Shown in pieces: positions 38,099-47,575 of a DNA stretch of 64,000 bases; within the stretch, counting starts at the first letter, position 1; each line of letters starts with the position of its first letter. The DNA comes from an uncultured Ruminiclostridium sp. (GTDB lineage: Bacteria; Bacillota; Clostridia; Oscillospirales; Ruminococcaceae). The DNA lies in contig CANRGJ010000004.1 in the NCBI GenBank assembly GCA_947630175.1, forward strand, positions 1-64,000, written 5' to 3'. The position numbers and the translations under genes were made by a program. The notes under the pieces were generated by a model. That model did not search any database, was not told where the DNA came from, and saw nothing but the letters and a program-made list of their open reading frames with translations.

Positions 38099-39178
38099 AT
38101 GAGAGTTTACAATTTCAGTGCAGGTCCGGCTATGCTGCCGGAGGAAGTCCTCAAAAAAGCTGCGGCAGAAATGCTTGAGTACGGCAGCTCCGGTCAGTCG
38201 GTAATGGAAATGTCACACCGTTCAAAAGAATATCAGGCTATAATCGACGCCTGCGAAGCTTCTCTCCGTGAAGTTATGAATATTCCCGACAATTACAAGG
38301 TGCTTTTCCTTCAGGGCGGCGCTTCAATGCAGTTTGCTATGGTTCCCCTAAACCTGATGGTAAAGGGCAAGGCTGACTTTGTTGTTACAGGTCAGTGGGC
38401 TACAAAGGCTTATAAAGAGGCAAAGAGATTCGGTATTGCAAACGAAGTCGCTTCCTCCAAGGATAAGACCTTCTCCTACATACCTAAGCTGGACAGCAGC
38501 AAATTCGATAAGGACGCAGATTATTTCCATATCTGCCTTAACAATACAATTTACGGCACCAAGTTCCCTGTTCTTCCTGAAACGGGCAACGTTCCTTTGG
38601 TAGCCGATATGTCCTCATGTATCCTTTCCGAGCCTGTGGACATAAGCAAGTTCGGCCTTATCTATGCGGGTGCTCAGAAGAATATGGGTCCTGCGGGTCT
38701 GACAGTCGTTATTATCCGTGAAGATCTGGTTCGTGAGTTCCCCGAGGACAGCAAAGTGCCCACAATGCTCCAGTATAAGACTCACGTTGACAACGGCTCT
38801 ATGTTCAACACTCCTCCCACATACGCTATCTATATTCTGGGACTGGTTTTGGAATGGCTGAAGGGCAAGGGCGGACTTCAGGCTATGAAGGAAATAAACG
38901 AAAAGAAAGCAAAGGTAATCTACGACTTCCTTGACAACAGCAAGATGTTCAAGGCTACCGTTCAGGGCGCTGACCGTTCTCTTATGAATATTCCTTTCAT
39001 CACAGGCAACGAAGAGCTTGACGCAAAGTTTGTCGCTGAAGCCAAAAAGCAGGGCTTTGTAAATATCAAGGGTCACCGTTCAGTCGGCGGTATGAGAGCT
39101 TCTATCTATAACGCTATGCCTATCGAGGGCTGCGAGGCGCTTGTGAAGTTTATGGCAGAATTTGAAAAGAACAACTGA
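38099..39178 (+). CDS. serC: Phosphoserine aminotransferase
   Basis: 359 residues. FSAGPAMLPEEVLKKA start, QGGASMQFAMVPLNL, AGAQKNMGPAGLTVVI with the PLP Lys (about 196), and VGGMRASIYNAMP at the C-terminus. It transaminates 3-phosphohydroxypyruvate with glutamate in serine biosynthesis. GGAGG lies nine bases before ATG. It is followed by serA after 18 bases. Confidence 0.97.
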   Translation: MRVYNFSAGPAMLPEEVLKKAAAEMLEYGSSGQSVMEMSHRSKEYQAIIDACEASLREVMNIPDNYKVLFLQGGASMQFAMVPLNLMVKGKADFVVTGQWATKAYKEAKRFGIANEVASSKDKTFSYIPKLDSSKFDKDADYFHICLNNTIYGTKFPVLPETGNVPLVADMSSCILSEPVDISKFGLIYAGAQKNMGPAGLTVVIIREDLVREFPEDSKVPTMLQYKTHVDNGSMFNTPPTYAIYILGLVLEWLKGKGGLQAMKEINEKKAKVIYDFLDNSKMFKATVQGADRSLMNIPFITGNEELDAKFVAEAKKQGFVNIKGHRSVGGMRASIYNAMPIEGCEALVKFMAEFEKNN

Positions 39179-39196
39179 TTTGTGAGGTAAAGAGAT

Positions 39197-40378
39197 ATGT
39201 ATAATATTCAGACGCTTAACAAAATCGCACACTGTGGCACTGATCTTATGGATAAGTCCAAATACAACGTTGGCGAAGACGTTGCCAATCCTGCGGCGAT
39301 ACTGGTGCGTTCCGCAAGTATGCACGAAATGGAGCTGAGCGACAGTTTGCTGGCTATCGCAAGAGCAGGCGCAGGCACAAACAATATTCCCATTGACAAG
39401 TGCAGTGAAAAAGGTATTGTTGTTTTCAACACCCCTGGCGCTAACGCAAACGCTGTTAAAGAGCTTATACTCACTGCTCTGCTGATATCAAGCAGAAAAA
39501 TTCCCGCCGCTATCGACTGGGCAAAAACGCTGAAGGGCCAGGGCGACGAGGTAAGCAAGCTTATCGAAAAAGGCAAGAGCCAGTTCGCAGGTCCCGAAAT
39601 CAAGGGCAAAAAGCTGGGCGTTATCGGTCTTGGCGCTATCGGCGCAATGGTGGCAAATGCGGCTGTTGATCTGGGTATGGAGGTTTACGGTGCAGACCCG
39701 TTCCTGTCAGTGGGTGGTGCGCTCCACCTTTCCACGAAGGTAAAGTATGTCAAGACGACTACCGACGTAAAGTCAAATAAGGAAATCTTTGAAAACTGCG
39801 ATTATATCACTCTTCACGCTCCCGCTACTCCTGATACAAAGAATATGATAAACGCTGAAACGATAGCGATGATGAAGAAGAACGTTCGCCTGCTGAACTT
39901 CGCAAGAGGCGATTTGGTTGACGACAAGGCGGTTATCGAAGCGCTGGCTAACGGCGGAATGGCGGCTTATGCCACCGACTTCCCCACCGACGCTCTTATC
40001 GGCGTTGAGGGTGTTATAGCTCTTCCTCACCTTGGCGCTTCCACTCCTGAAAGCGAGGACAACTGCGCTGTTATGGCTTGCCAGCAGCTTATTGACTACA
40101 TTGAAAACGGAAATATCAAGAACAGCGTAAATCTTCCCAATGTTTCAATGGCTATGTCGGGCGACGCAAAGGTTTGCCTTATTCACAGAAATGTGGAGGG
40201 ACTTATCAACAAGATCTCCGCAGTTACAGCAGAGGCTAAGATAAACATTGAGAATATGGAGAGCAAGTCCAAGAAGGATATGGCTTATACCGTTCTTGAC
40301 GTCAAGGGCAGTACGGACGGACTTATGGAGAAGTTCAAAGCCATCGACGCAGTGCTTAATGTGAGAATTATCAAGTAA
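39197..40378 (+). CDS. serA: D-3-phosphoglycerate dehydrogenase
   Basis: 393 residues. Catalytic and NAD domains: GAGTNNIPIDKCSEKGI, NTPGANANAVKELIL, IGLGAIGAMVANAAVDLGMEV (NAD loop, about 148), catalytic His in LPHLGASTPESEDN (about 280). The last about 75 residues resemble an ACT domain (LIHRNVEGLINKISAVTAEAKINIENMES), which would give serine feedback. The start LNKIAHCGTDLM lacks the usual full-length N-terminus by a few residues but is otherwise complete. Operon with serC. Confidence 0.96.
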   Translation: MYNIQTLNKIAHCGTDLMDKSKYNVGEDVANPAAILVRSASMHEMELSDSLLAIARAGAGTNNIPIDKCSEKGIVVFNTPGANANAVKELILTALLISSRKIPAAIDWAKTLKGQGDEVSKLIEKGKSQFAGPEIKGKKLGVIGLGAIGAMVANAAVDLGMEVYGADPFLSVGGALHLSTKVKYVKTTTDVKSNKEIFENCDYITLHAPATPDTKNMINAETIAMMKKNVRLLNFARGDLVDDKAVIEALANGGMAAYATDFPTDALIGVEGVIALPHLGASTPESEDNCAVMACQQLIDYIENGNIKNSVNLPNVSMAMSGDAKVCLIHRNVEGLINKISAVTAEAKINIENMESKSKKDMAYTVLDVKGSTDGLMEKFKAIDAVLNVRIIK

Positions 40379-40391
40379 ATAACAACGATTT

Positions 40392-40422
40392 ATCAGCGGG
40401 CTGAAAGGTCCGCTGATTTTTT
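40392..40422 (+). terminator. Rho-independent terminator
   Basis: ATCAGCGG/CCGCTGAT 8-bp stem followed by T6, 14 bases after serA. Confidence 0.93.
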
Positions 40423-40457
40423 GGTTGAATTTTCTTTTCCTTTCCACCAAGCGGTTA

Positions 40458-40486
40458 TTGTAAACGAAAAAAAGAGGATATATAAT
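40458..40486 (+). promoter_or_regulatory. Promoter of the HTH-methyltransferase gene
   Basis: TTGTAA 40458-40463, 17-base spacer, TATAAT 40481-40486. It lies 34 bases before ATG 40520 and supports that start over an upstream open frame. Confidence 0.8.
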
Positions 40487-40519
40487 AAAAGCAGGAATTG
40501 TGAATACAGGAGGACTCAT

Positions 40520-41362
40520 ATGAAAAAGATAATCGGCGCAAACATCGCAAGGTACAGGAAAGAAAAGAATATGACACAGCAGGAGCTTGCAAATCATCTC
40601 AATATATCATTTCAGGCGGTAAGTAAGTGGGAATGCGGTCAGACAACGCCTGACGTTTACTTATTGCCGCTGATAGCGTCGATCCTTGGGACAAGCGTTG
40701 ACCAGCTTTTAGGATATTCTCATAATTTTGACGGCGCTGTTATCACGGACTATGAGGAAAGATACAAGACAGATGAATACTACTGGGGCGTAAAGCCGTC
40801 GAGAATGTGTCTTGAGATACTCAGGCTTATGCCGCCGCAGAACAAGGCGATAAGCGTTATTGATATAGGCTGCGGCGAGGGAAAGGACGCTGTTTTTCTC
40901 GCTCGCTGCGGGTACAAGGTGAGCGCTTTTGACGTAACGGATACGGGAATTGAAAAAACAAAAAGGCTTGCGGAAAAAGCGGGCGTTTATGTGGACGCTT
41001 TCAAAGCCAACATAATGGATTTCAGGCTGGAAAGAGAATATGATATACTGTTTTCAAGCGGCGTGTTTCACTATATTCCTCCTGAGCTGCGAGGTGAAAT
41101 AGTTGAAAATTATCAGGAATATACTGCTGAAAACGGGTTGAATGTGCTTAATGTTTTTGTGGAAAAACCGTTTATAGAAGTTCCGCCTGACAAGGACCAA
41201 AGAGAACGCTGTCTGTGGAAAAGCGGAGAGCTGTTTATGCTGTATCATAACTGGTATTTTGAGGAGTGCTTGGAGGAAGTGTTTGACTGCAATTCGGGCG
41301 GTATTCCTCATAAACACGCTATGGACAGGCTTATTGCGAGAAAAATAAAGAAAATTCAATAA
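40520..41362 (+). CDS. XRE helix-turn-helix fused to a SAM methyltransferase
   Basis: 280 residues from ATG 40520 with AGGAGG upstream. N-terminal XRE HTH (residues 1-65: NIARYRKEKNMTQQELANHLNISFQAVSKWECGQ), then a class I methyltransferase like TehB: VIDIGCGEGKDAVFLARCGYKVSAFDVTDTGIEK (about 113-146), SSGVFHYIPPE (about 193). HTH plus methyltransferase in one chain occurs in Clostridia as a self-contained sensor-regulator of unknown trigger; the substrate could be tellurite, thiopurines or another nucleophile, by family analogy only. Confidence 0.93.
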   Translation: MKKIIGANIARYRKEKNMTQQELANHLNISFQAVSKWECGQTTPDVYLLPLIASILGTSVDQLLGYSHNFDGAVITDYEERYKTDEYYWGVKPSRMCLEILRLMPPQNKAISVIDIGCGEGKDAVFLARCGYKVSAFDVTDTGIEKTKRLAEKAGVYVDAFKANIMDFRLEREYDILFSSGVFHYIPPELRGEIVENYQEYTAENGLNVLNVFVEKPFIEVPPDKDQRERCLWKSGELFMLYHNWYFEECLEEVFDCNSGGIPHKHAMDRLIARKIKKIQ

Positions 41363-41365
41363 ATA

Positions 41366-41395
41366 AAAACAGGCAAAGCTGCCTGTTTTTTGTTT
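41366..41395 (+). terminator. Rho-independent terminator
   Basis: AAAACAGGCA/TGCCTGTTTT 10-bp stem, loop AAGC, T-rich tail, just after the HTH-methyltransferase gene. Confidence 0.92.
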
Positions 41396-41404
41396 TACTG
41401 CTTA

Positions 41405-41433
41405 TTGAAAATACAAAGGCTCTGTGATATAAT
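41405..41433 (+). promoter_or_regulatory. Promoter of the ClC gene
   Basis: TTGAAA 41405-41410, 17-base spacer, TATAAT 41428-41433, 25 bases before the ATG. Confidence 0.85.
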
Positions 41434-41457
41434 TTTAATCGGAACGGAGTTGGGAAA

Positions 41458-42729
41458 ATGGACATAAACAAAGAAATCATAACAGAAAAAATCAAAAGAA
41501 TAATAAAATATATAGCAACGTTCTTCAAGTGGCTGCTTCTGAGTGGGCTTACCGCCATTGTGTGCGGCGGGGCTGGCTGTCTTTTTCATATACTAATAGA
41601 ACAGGCGACCGCGCTGAGAGAGGAACACACTTTCATTCTTTACTTTCTGCCGCTGGGCGGCGTTGCTATCGTGGCGATGTACCACTTGTTCAAGCTGGAA
41701 AACATAGATGGCACAAACTATGTGATACGCTCAATAAGGAAAGACGGAGAGGTTCCCTTTCGTATGGCTCCGGGAATACTTATAAGCACGGTGATAACTC
41801 ATTTTTTAGGCGGCTCGGCGGGACGTGAGGGAGCAGCTCTCCAACTGGGAGGAAGTCTGGGTTCTTCTCTTGGAAGGATATTTCGCCTTGACGACAAGGA
41901 TATGCACGTTATGGTGCTTTGCGGAATGAGCGCAGTATTTACAGCTCTTTTCGGAACGCCTCTGACGGCGGTTATTTTTGTTATGGAAGTAATAAGCGTC
42001 GGGGTAATTTATTACAGCGCAATAATGCCCTGCGTTTTCAGTTCTGTGTTCGCTTATTTTCTCACGCTGATACTTAATATCCACCCTGTAAGCTACATGC
42101 TGGACAACGTGCCTGAAATAGGCGCTGAAAGCCTGCTTCAAACTATGGGGCTGGGGATAGTGTTCGCTCCTGCAAGTATACTGCTTTGTCTGTCGCTTTC
42201 AAAAGGGTCAGAGCTGTTGGGGAAAATATTCAAAAATGATTACGTAAGGGCGTTTGCTGGAGGCATGGCGATAATCCTGCTCACGCTTGCTGTGGGAAAT
42301 CAGGAATATAACGGGTCGGGAATGAATATTGTTGATAATGCCGTTCTAAACGGTTCTGCCCGTCCCGAGGCGTTCATACTGAAAATACTTTTTACTGTCA
42401 TAACGTTGGGCTGTGGTTTTAAGGGCGGTGAGATAGTTCCTACATTTTTTGTGGGCGCAACGCTGGGCTGTACGTTGGCGCCGCTTATAGGAATGGATGC
42501 GGGATTTGGCGCTGCACTGGGCCTTGTGGGAGTTTTCTGCGGAGCAACAAATGCGCCGCTGGCGTCGCTGATACTCAGCATTGAGCTTTTCGGAGTAAAG
42601 GGACTTCCCTACTTTGCAATAATTTGCTCCACTTGCTTTATGCTGTCGGGATATTTCAGCTTGTATAAATCACAGATAATTGTTTATGATAAGCTGAAGG
42701 CTATTTTCATAAACAGGAATACAAAATAA
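41458..42729 (+). CDS. ClC family chloride channel or H+/Cl- antiporter
   Basis: 423 residues with about ten hydrophobic segments. Selectivity-filter motifs: GSAGREGAALQLGGSLG (119-136), with gating Glu 124, GMSAVFTALFGTPLTAVIFVMEV (about 162-184), KGGEIVPTFFVGATLGCTLAPL (about 322-344). The Pro of the usual GREGP is replaced by Ala. The inner proton glutamate is not obvious, so channel or fluoride-type transport cannot be excluded. GGAG precedes ATG by nine bases. Confidence 0.92.
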   Translation: MDINKEIITEKIKRIIKYIATFFKWLLLSGLTAIVCGGAGCLFHILIEQATALREEHTFILYFLPLGGVAIVAMYHLFKLENIDGTNYVIRSIRKDGEVPFRMAPGILISTVITHFLGGSAGREGAALQLGGSLGSSLGRIFRLDDKDMHVMVLCGMSAVFTALFGTPLTAVIFVMEVISVGVIYYSAIMPCVFSSVFAYFLTLILNIHPVSYMLDNVPEIGAESLLQTMGLGIVFAPASILLCLSLSKGSELLGKIFKNDYVRAFAGGMAIILLTLAVGNQEYNGSGMNIVDNAVLNGSARPEAFILKILFTVITLGCGFKGGEIVPTFFVGATLGCTLAPLIGMDAGFGAALGLVGVFCGATNAPLASLILSIELFGVKGLPYFAIICSTCFMLSGYFSLYKSQIIVYDKLKAIFINRNTK

Positions 42730-42793
42730 AAAATTCTCACTGATAATGTGCAATTTCATTAACAGAGAAATCATGTAAACTGAATAGAATAGC

Positions 42794-42825
42794 AAATCGG
42801 CGTGTCCAAGAGGATACGCCGATTT
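42794..42825. terminator. Bidirectional terminator-like hairpin
   Basis: AAATCGGCGTGTCC pairs with GGATACGCCGATTT over 14 positions with one G-T pair, loop AAGA. It separates the convergent ClC and DUF4405 genes. The T-run is short on both sides. Confidence 0.75.
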
Positions 42826-42837
42826 ATGTATTGGAAG

Positions 42838-43536
42838 TTACATTTTTGTAAATTCTTTGCTCTCAAAGCTCTTTCCCGCTTTCCTCAGAAGCAAAGCCGT
42901 GTAATGTCCTGCGCAGACAAACATTCCCATAACTGCAAAATAGTCAGAAAGATACAAGACAAGCGGCTCCTCAAGGTCAAAGAAAACAAAATGGATCTGC
43001 AAAAACATATATCCCGCAAAATTTCGCTTGAAAAAAGCGCAAATGCCGTAAGCGGCGATAAGCCAGCCGATAATGCGTATTGTCCACTTGCGGACGGGCG
43101 AGTGCTTTTTGAAGAGCCGACCCGCCATATTTGTTATGTTGTTCCAATGCAATCCCAAGTGCAGCGACAAAAACACAAATCCCCAGTATGCGCACAGCAT
43201 ATGCAACGTTTGTGCCTGCGCTTGCCAGGGTCTGCCGCCAAGGAACGTGAAAATCGTTCGGGAGAGCAGCACGCCGCTTATCATCGAGCCGAGCATTGTG
43301 AGCAGCACAAGCAGTACCGCCGCCGTCTGAGCTGTGCGATAGGGGGTGTACTTACCCTTAAACAGCGCTTTGCTCCACCTTACGTTTAAGATATGGTGGA
43401 AAATGAACAGTGCGAAGATCCCCACGCCAAGCCATTCGTGTTCGCTTTCGCCCACTAAGCTGTACGCCATAAGCAACAGCAGGACGGCGGTCATTGCCGC
43501 ATCAACGAAAATTTTAGGTATAAGTTTCGCTTGCAT
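42838..43536 (-). CDS. DUF4405 membrane protein, cytochrome b561-like
   Basis: 232 residues with about six hydrophobic helices. Histidines lie in membrane helices: HH at 47-48 (FALFIFHHILN), H112 (LHMLCAYWGF), H126 and H130 (LHLGLHW). This pattern suits b-type heme ligation. It is the distal gene of a minus-strand redox cluster with flavodoxins and oxidoreductases, three bases from the esterase lipoprotein gene. A role in transmembrane electron transfer is inference. Confidence 0.8.
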   Translation of the reverse strand: MQAKLIPKIFVDAAMTAVLLLLMAYSLVGESEHEWLGVGIFALFIFHHILNVRWSKALFKGKYTPYRTAQTAAVLLVLLTMLGSMISGVLLSRTIFTFLGGRPWQAQAQTLHMLCAYWGFVFLSLHLGLHWNNITNMAGRLFKKHSPVRKWTIRIIGWLIAAYGICAFFKRNFAGYMFLQIHFVFFDLEEPLVLYLSDYFAVMGMFVCAGHYTALLLRKAGKSFESKEFTKM

Positions 43537-43539
43537 AAA

Positions 43540-44604
43540 CTAACTCTCAAAAAATATCGGCAGCGCATTGTAAAGATATTCCTGCACGGCGTCAAAATCG
43601 TGATAGCCGCCGTCCTTCTGATAGAACACATAATGTTCGGGGGTAAACACGTCGGGTCTTGCAAGCATTTCATCAGCCTGCATAAGCGTCTGGCTTTTTA
43701 CCGCGTCCTGAGTTCCCACCGCGTGATAAATAAAATATCCCCGTTTGTCAAGATCGTTTTCCTTTACAAGCTGTTCGATAAAATCAACGTTCTTTTCCGT
43801 CTGAAAATCCCCGTAAGTGCCGTAATACCAGCAGGAACCACTCATCGGCAGGAAGTATTTTATATAATCATAGTCATAGCAAAATTCCAGCCACGTTGTG
43901 ACCGAGCCAAGGGAAAATCCGCCGAAAGCACGGTGATCACGGGAGGCGGCAAGATCCTCCGCACTTGTTGAATTTGCGTAAGTGTGAAAACGCCCCTCCA
44001 CCGCAGGCATAAGGTTTTCCTCAAAGTCACGGTGAAACTCGCGGAACTCGGCTATCGAGCTGCTGAAGTCAGTGCTGCTGTTTTTGTTGTAAAAGGTGGC
44101 AGATACAATGATAACAGGCGGGATATCCCCTTTTTCAATAAGGTTGTCAAACATATTTTTTGTGGGCGTGTATTCAAAGTATTCCCCCGCATGACCGCCC
44201 CAGCCGTGCATTAAGTAGATAATGTCATATCGGGTCGAGCTGTCGTTTTCATCATACCCGTAAGGCAGATAGACGTATGCCGTTTTGGTTATCGGCGAAC
44301 TGTCACGCAAATAGTCGAGAGAGTCATACTGAAGCTCCGCCACCTCGCCTTGTTTTTCGGCGGGCTGTTTGTATTCGGCGGGAACGGCTGTTGTAAATCC
44401 TGTTTGAGGGATTGAAACAGGTGCGGTTTCAGAGTTGCTGTCAACTGATGTTGATGAATTAACGTCAGCTGCCGAACTCTCTGAAAATGACGAACTTTCC
44501 GATTTACCGGCGCTTTCAGTTGAACTTTCACGTGCATTGTTTTGACAACCCGCAAGCGATAACGCCATAAATCCCGACAAAAACATACTAAAGACCATCT
44601 TCAT
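43540..44604 (-). CDS. Esterase lipoprotein (alpha/beta hydrolase, feruloyl-esterase-like)
   Basis: 354 residues. Lipoprotein signal with lipobox SLAGC (Cys about 20), Ser/Glu-rich linker (20-75), then an esterase D/CE1-like domain: DIIYLMHGWGGHAGEYFEY (about 120-138), nucleophile elbow GGFSLGSVTTWLEF (Ser about 233), Asp in YHAVGTQDAVKSQ and His in GGYHDFDAVQEYL (about 337). It is surface-tethered. It may deacylate plant cell-wall esters; its position in the oxidoreductase cluster is unexplained. Confidence 0.88.
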   Translation of the reverse strand: MKMVFSMFLSGFMALSLAGCQNNARESSTESAGKSESSSFSESSAADVNSSTSVDSNSETAPVSIPQTGFTTAVPAEYKQPAEKQGEVAELQYDSLDYLRDSSPITKTAYVYLPYGYDENDSSTRYDIIYLMHGWGGHAGEYFEYTPTKNMFDNLIEKGDIPPVIIVSATFYNKNSSTDFSSSIAEFREFHRDFEENLMPAVEGRFHTYANSTSAEDLAASRDHRAFGGFSLGSVTTWLEFCYDYDYIKYFLPMSGSCWYYGTYGDFQTEKNVDFIEQLVKENDLDKRGYFIYHAVGTQDAVKSQTLMQADEMLARPDVFTPEHYVFYQKDGGYHDFDAVQEYLYNALPIFFES

Positions 44605-44613
44605 TGCAACTCC

Positions 44614-45771
44614 TTAACAACATTCGTTCAGAACTTCCTGCAACTCTTCTTTTGTGAATTTTTTGCAGCAGCCGCCTGTTATTACCGTACTGTCCGCTAT
44701 CGCCTTAAAATCAGCGTTTGAAATGCCCATTTCAGAGAATTTTGTCGGCAGACCGACTTTCCTGATAAAATCGGCAAGCGCGTTAATAAATTCCTCGGCA
44801 AGCTGACGTTCGCTTTTGTCATCGGGAGAAATTCCCCACACGTTCACCGCAAGGCGTGAAAACTGCGCCTGCGCCTCGGACAGCATATGGCGGTACAAAA
44901 CAGGGTGAATGACGGCAAGTCCCTCGCCGTGATTGCAGTTTGTGTATGCGCCAAGCTGATGCTCCAGCATATGCGCCTGAAAATCCGTTATCTTGCCGAT
45001 CTTCAGCATACCGTTTTCAGCCATTGCCGCCGCCCATACAAGCTCGCTGCGCGGGTTTATGTCATTGGGAGCTATAAGTGTCGCGCGAAGATTTCGGATA
45101 ATATTTCTCTGGCAAGCCTCGTTTATTTCGTCTGAAAGATTTGTTCCTCCAGGACTTCCCATATAGGTTTCCATACAGTGTGAAAGCGCGTCGAATGAAC
45201 CCGAGATCACCTGTTTCATCGGCATTGTCATTGTATAAGCGGGGTCTAATATCGCAAAATCATAGAACGCTCCCCACAATGCGCCTTTTATCTTCTTTTC
45301 CTCGTGGGTAATAACTGCGCCGTTATTCATTTCCGCACCTGTTCCGAACGCCGTGACCACTGCTCCCATAGGGATAAATTCGCTTGGACGTTCGTGCTTT
45401 TCGTTTTCAAATTCCCACAGATCGTCACTTAATTTTGCCTGTGCTGATATCACTTTACAGCAGTCGATAACGCTCCCTCCGCCGACAGCGAGAATGAAAT
45501 CCACCGCATTTTCCTTGGCGAGCTGTGCGCCCTCTTGAACCTTTTTGTAAGTGGGATTTGACATTATCCCCGAAAATTCGGTGACGTTCTTTCCTGCGGC
45601 TTTCAGTATGCCTATAAGCTCGTCATACACGCCGTTTTTCTTTATCGAGCCGCCGCCGTAAGCCAGCATAACGTTTTTGCCGACTTTATTAAGTTCGGCG
45701 GGTAAGCTGCTTTTCGCCGCCTTTTCGCCAAAATAGACCTTTGTGGGATAACTGTATGTGAATGAGTTCAT
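44614..45771 (-). CDS. Iron-containing alcohol dehydrogenase
   Basis: 385 residues from ATG 45771 with GGAGG five bases upstream; the open frame to 45813 lacks a site. Class III Fe-ADH of the YqhD/butanol dehydrogenase type: AVGGGSVIDCCK (about 94-105), DALSHCMETY (metal His, about 195), HMLEHQLGAYTNCNHGEGLAV (metal His pair, about 270). NAD(P)H-linked reduction of aldehydes or ketones. The C-terminal run KKFTKEELQEVLNECC is typical. Minus-strand cluster, followed by the esterase. Confidence 0.95.
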   Translation of the reverse strand: MNSFTYSYPTKVYFGEKAAKSSLPAELNKVGKNVMLAYGGGSIKKNGVYDELIGILKAAGKNVTEFSGIMSNPTYKKVQEGAQLAKENAVDFILAVGGGSVIDCCKVISAQAKLSDDLWEFENEKHERPSEFIPMGAVVTAFGTGAEMNNGAVITHEEKKIKGALWGAFYDFAILDPAYTMTMPMKQVISGSFDALSHCMETYMGSPGGTNLSDEINEACQRNIIRNLRATLIAPNDINPRSELVWAAAMAENGMLKIGKITDFQAHMLEHQLGAYTNCNHGEGLAVIHPVLYRHMLSEAQAQFSRLAVNVWGISPDDKSERQLAEEFINALADFIRKVGLPTKFSEMGISNADFKAIADSTVITGGCCKKFTKEELQEVLNECC

Positions 45772-45828
45772 CTTTACCTCCGTATTTTTCAAGCGGCGCA
45801 CCGAAAATTTCACGGTACGCCGCAGGTC

Positions 45829-46674
45829 TTATTTGAATCTTCCGTGCAAAGCTTTTACAAAATTCGGGTCGAAGTGATCGACTATCTCACTGTGACCGAT
45901 GTCCATTTTTGCGATCGCCGTCATATCCTCGTCCGACAGCACGAAGTTCCAGATGTCCATATTCTGCTCCATTCGCTCACGGTGAACGGATTTGGGAATG
46001 ACTACAACGCCCCTCTGTACGTTCCAGCGGAGGACTACCTGCGCCGCGGACTTGCCGTACTTTGCGCCTATCTCTGTCAGCACGGGATCTGTGAAAATGC
46101 CGTGTTTTCCCTCCGCAAAGGGTCCCCACGCCTCGGGAGCCACCTCGTATTCCTTCATCAGCTTAAGTGCATTTTCCTGCTGGAAGAAGGGGTGCAGTTC
46201 CACCTGATTTACCGCAGGGATAACCTCCACAGTTTCGCAAAAATCAGCTAAAACGTGGGGATAGAAATTGCACACGCCGATTGCACGGATACGCCCCTCT
46301 TTATACAATTCCTCCATCGCTCTCCACGCGCCGTAATAGTCGCCCATAGGCTGATGTATGAGGTACAGGTCAAGATATTCCAGCCCCAGCTTTTTCAGCG
46401 AGGTTTCAAAAGCCTGCTTTGCCTTGTCATAGCTTGCGTCAGATACCCACAGCTTTGTTGTGATGAACAAGTCCTCACGGCAAGCTCCGCTTTTCTTTAT
46501 CGCTGCGCCGACAGCCTCTTCATTCATATAAGCCGCCGCCGTGTCGATGAGCCTGTAACCTGTGCTTATCGCGTCAAGTACCGCCTGTTCGCATTGTTTA
46601 GGATCGGGCACTTGAAACACCCCAAATCCCTCCATAGGCATTTTTACACCGTTGTTTAGAATTGTGCAGTCCAT
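45829..46674 (-). CDS. Aldo/keto reductase 1
   Basis: 281 residues from ATG 46674 with AGGAGG seven bases upstream. AKR TIM barrel with tetrad Asp and Tyr in LIDTAAAYMNEEAVG (about 43-57), Lys in FITTKLWVSD (about 76) and His in YLIHQPMGD (about 106), plus VVIPKSVHRERMEQN for NADPH. Similar to gut-bacterial AKR5-type enzymes. A paralogue follows upstream, 37 bases from it on the operon. Confidence 0.94.
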   Translation of the reverse strand: MDCTILNNGVKMPMEGFGVFQVPDPKQCEQAVLDAISTGYRLIDTAAAYMNEEAVGAAIKKSGACREDLFITTKLWVSDASYDKAKQAFETSLKKLGLEYLDLYLIHQPMGDYYGAWRAMEELYKEGRIRAIGVCNFYPHVLADFCETVEVIPAVNQVELHPFFQQENALKLMKEYEVAPEAWGPFAEGKHGIFTDPVLTEIGAKYGKSAAQVVLRWNVQRGVVVIPKSVHRERMEQNMDIWNFVLSDEDMTAIAKMDIGHSEIVDHFDPNFVKALHGRFK

Positions 46675-46711
46675 AATTGTCCTCCTGAAAAATTGTATTT
46701 TTTCTGCTTTA

Positions 46712-47563
46712 TCAGTCCGCAGGCTGCCACGAACCAAGACTTGCCTCCTGCTGTTCAAGCGTCATATTGTAGAAGCGCTTATTGCAGTCCAGCTTCTTAA
46801 TTTCAGACATTTCCTCCGCTGTAAGTTCAAAATCAAAAATGTCAAAGTTATCTCTCATATGCTGAATATTTGTTGTTTTAGGGAACACGATATTTCCCTC
46901 CTGAATATGCCAGCGAAGAATGATCTGGACGTTGCTCTTACGGTATTTTTCCGCAAGCCGAGTGAAAAGAGGCTCGCTGATAAGTCCCTTGTCGCCATGA
47001 CCTATGGGATACCAGCTTTCAATAACCGTGCCGTATTTTGCGATACGCTTTTTCAATTCATTCTGCGGATAGTACGGATGACATTCGACTTGCAGAACAG
47101 ACGGCTTTATCTCGGCAAATTCACAGATTTCCTCAAGACGTTCGCTTTCGAAATTACTTATGCCGATAGAACGGACTTTACCTGCTTTTACCGCTTTTTG
47201 CATATCCTTCCACGCGCCGATATAATCCCCGAACTGCTGATGTAAAAGGAGCAGGTCGATGTAGTCTGTATCAAGTCTTGCAAGCATTTTTTCAATAGCT
47301 TTTTCGGTTTTGCCCTCGCCGTATTCGCTTGGCCACAGCTTTGAAGTTATCCATATCTCCTTTCTTGGAACGCCGCTTGCCCTGACCGCCCTGCCTACGC
47401 TTCTTTCATTCTGATAAGCGTGTGCGGTATCTATGTGGCGCACTCCCATTTTCATCGCGTCAAGTACGGCGTTGTACGTCATTTCTCCCTCGGGGATCTG
47501 ATATACGCCAAGCCCGAATTGCGGGATCTCCGTACCGTCATTAAGTTTTAAATAAGTCTGCAT
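46712..47563 (-). CDS. Aldo/keto reductase 2
   Basis: 283 residues. Same tetrad as its neighbour: HIDTAHAYQNERSVG (Asp, Tyr), WITSKLWPSEY (Lys), LLLHQQFGDY (His), and VFPKTTNIQHMRDN for the cofactor. The two AKRs are clearly related but diverged, so the duplication is old. GAGGAGGGTTT precedes ATG. Confidence 0.94.
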   Translation of the reverse strand: MQTYLKLNDGTEIPQFGLGVYQIPEGEMTYNAVLDAMKMGVRHIDTAHAYQNERSVGRAVRASGVPRKEIWITSKLWPSEYGEGKTEKAIEKMLARLDTDYIDLLLLHQQFGDYIGAWKDMQKAVKAGKVRSIGISNFESERLEEICEFAEIKPSVLQVECHPYYPQNELKKRIAKYGTVIESWYPIGHGDKGLISEPLFTRLAEKYRKSNVQIILRWHIQEGNIVFPKTTNIQHMRDNFDIFDFELTAEEMSEIKKLDCNKRFYNMTLEQQEASLGSWQPAD

Positions 47564-47575
47564 AATAAACCCTCC

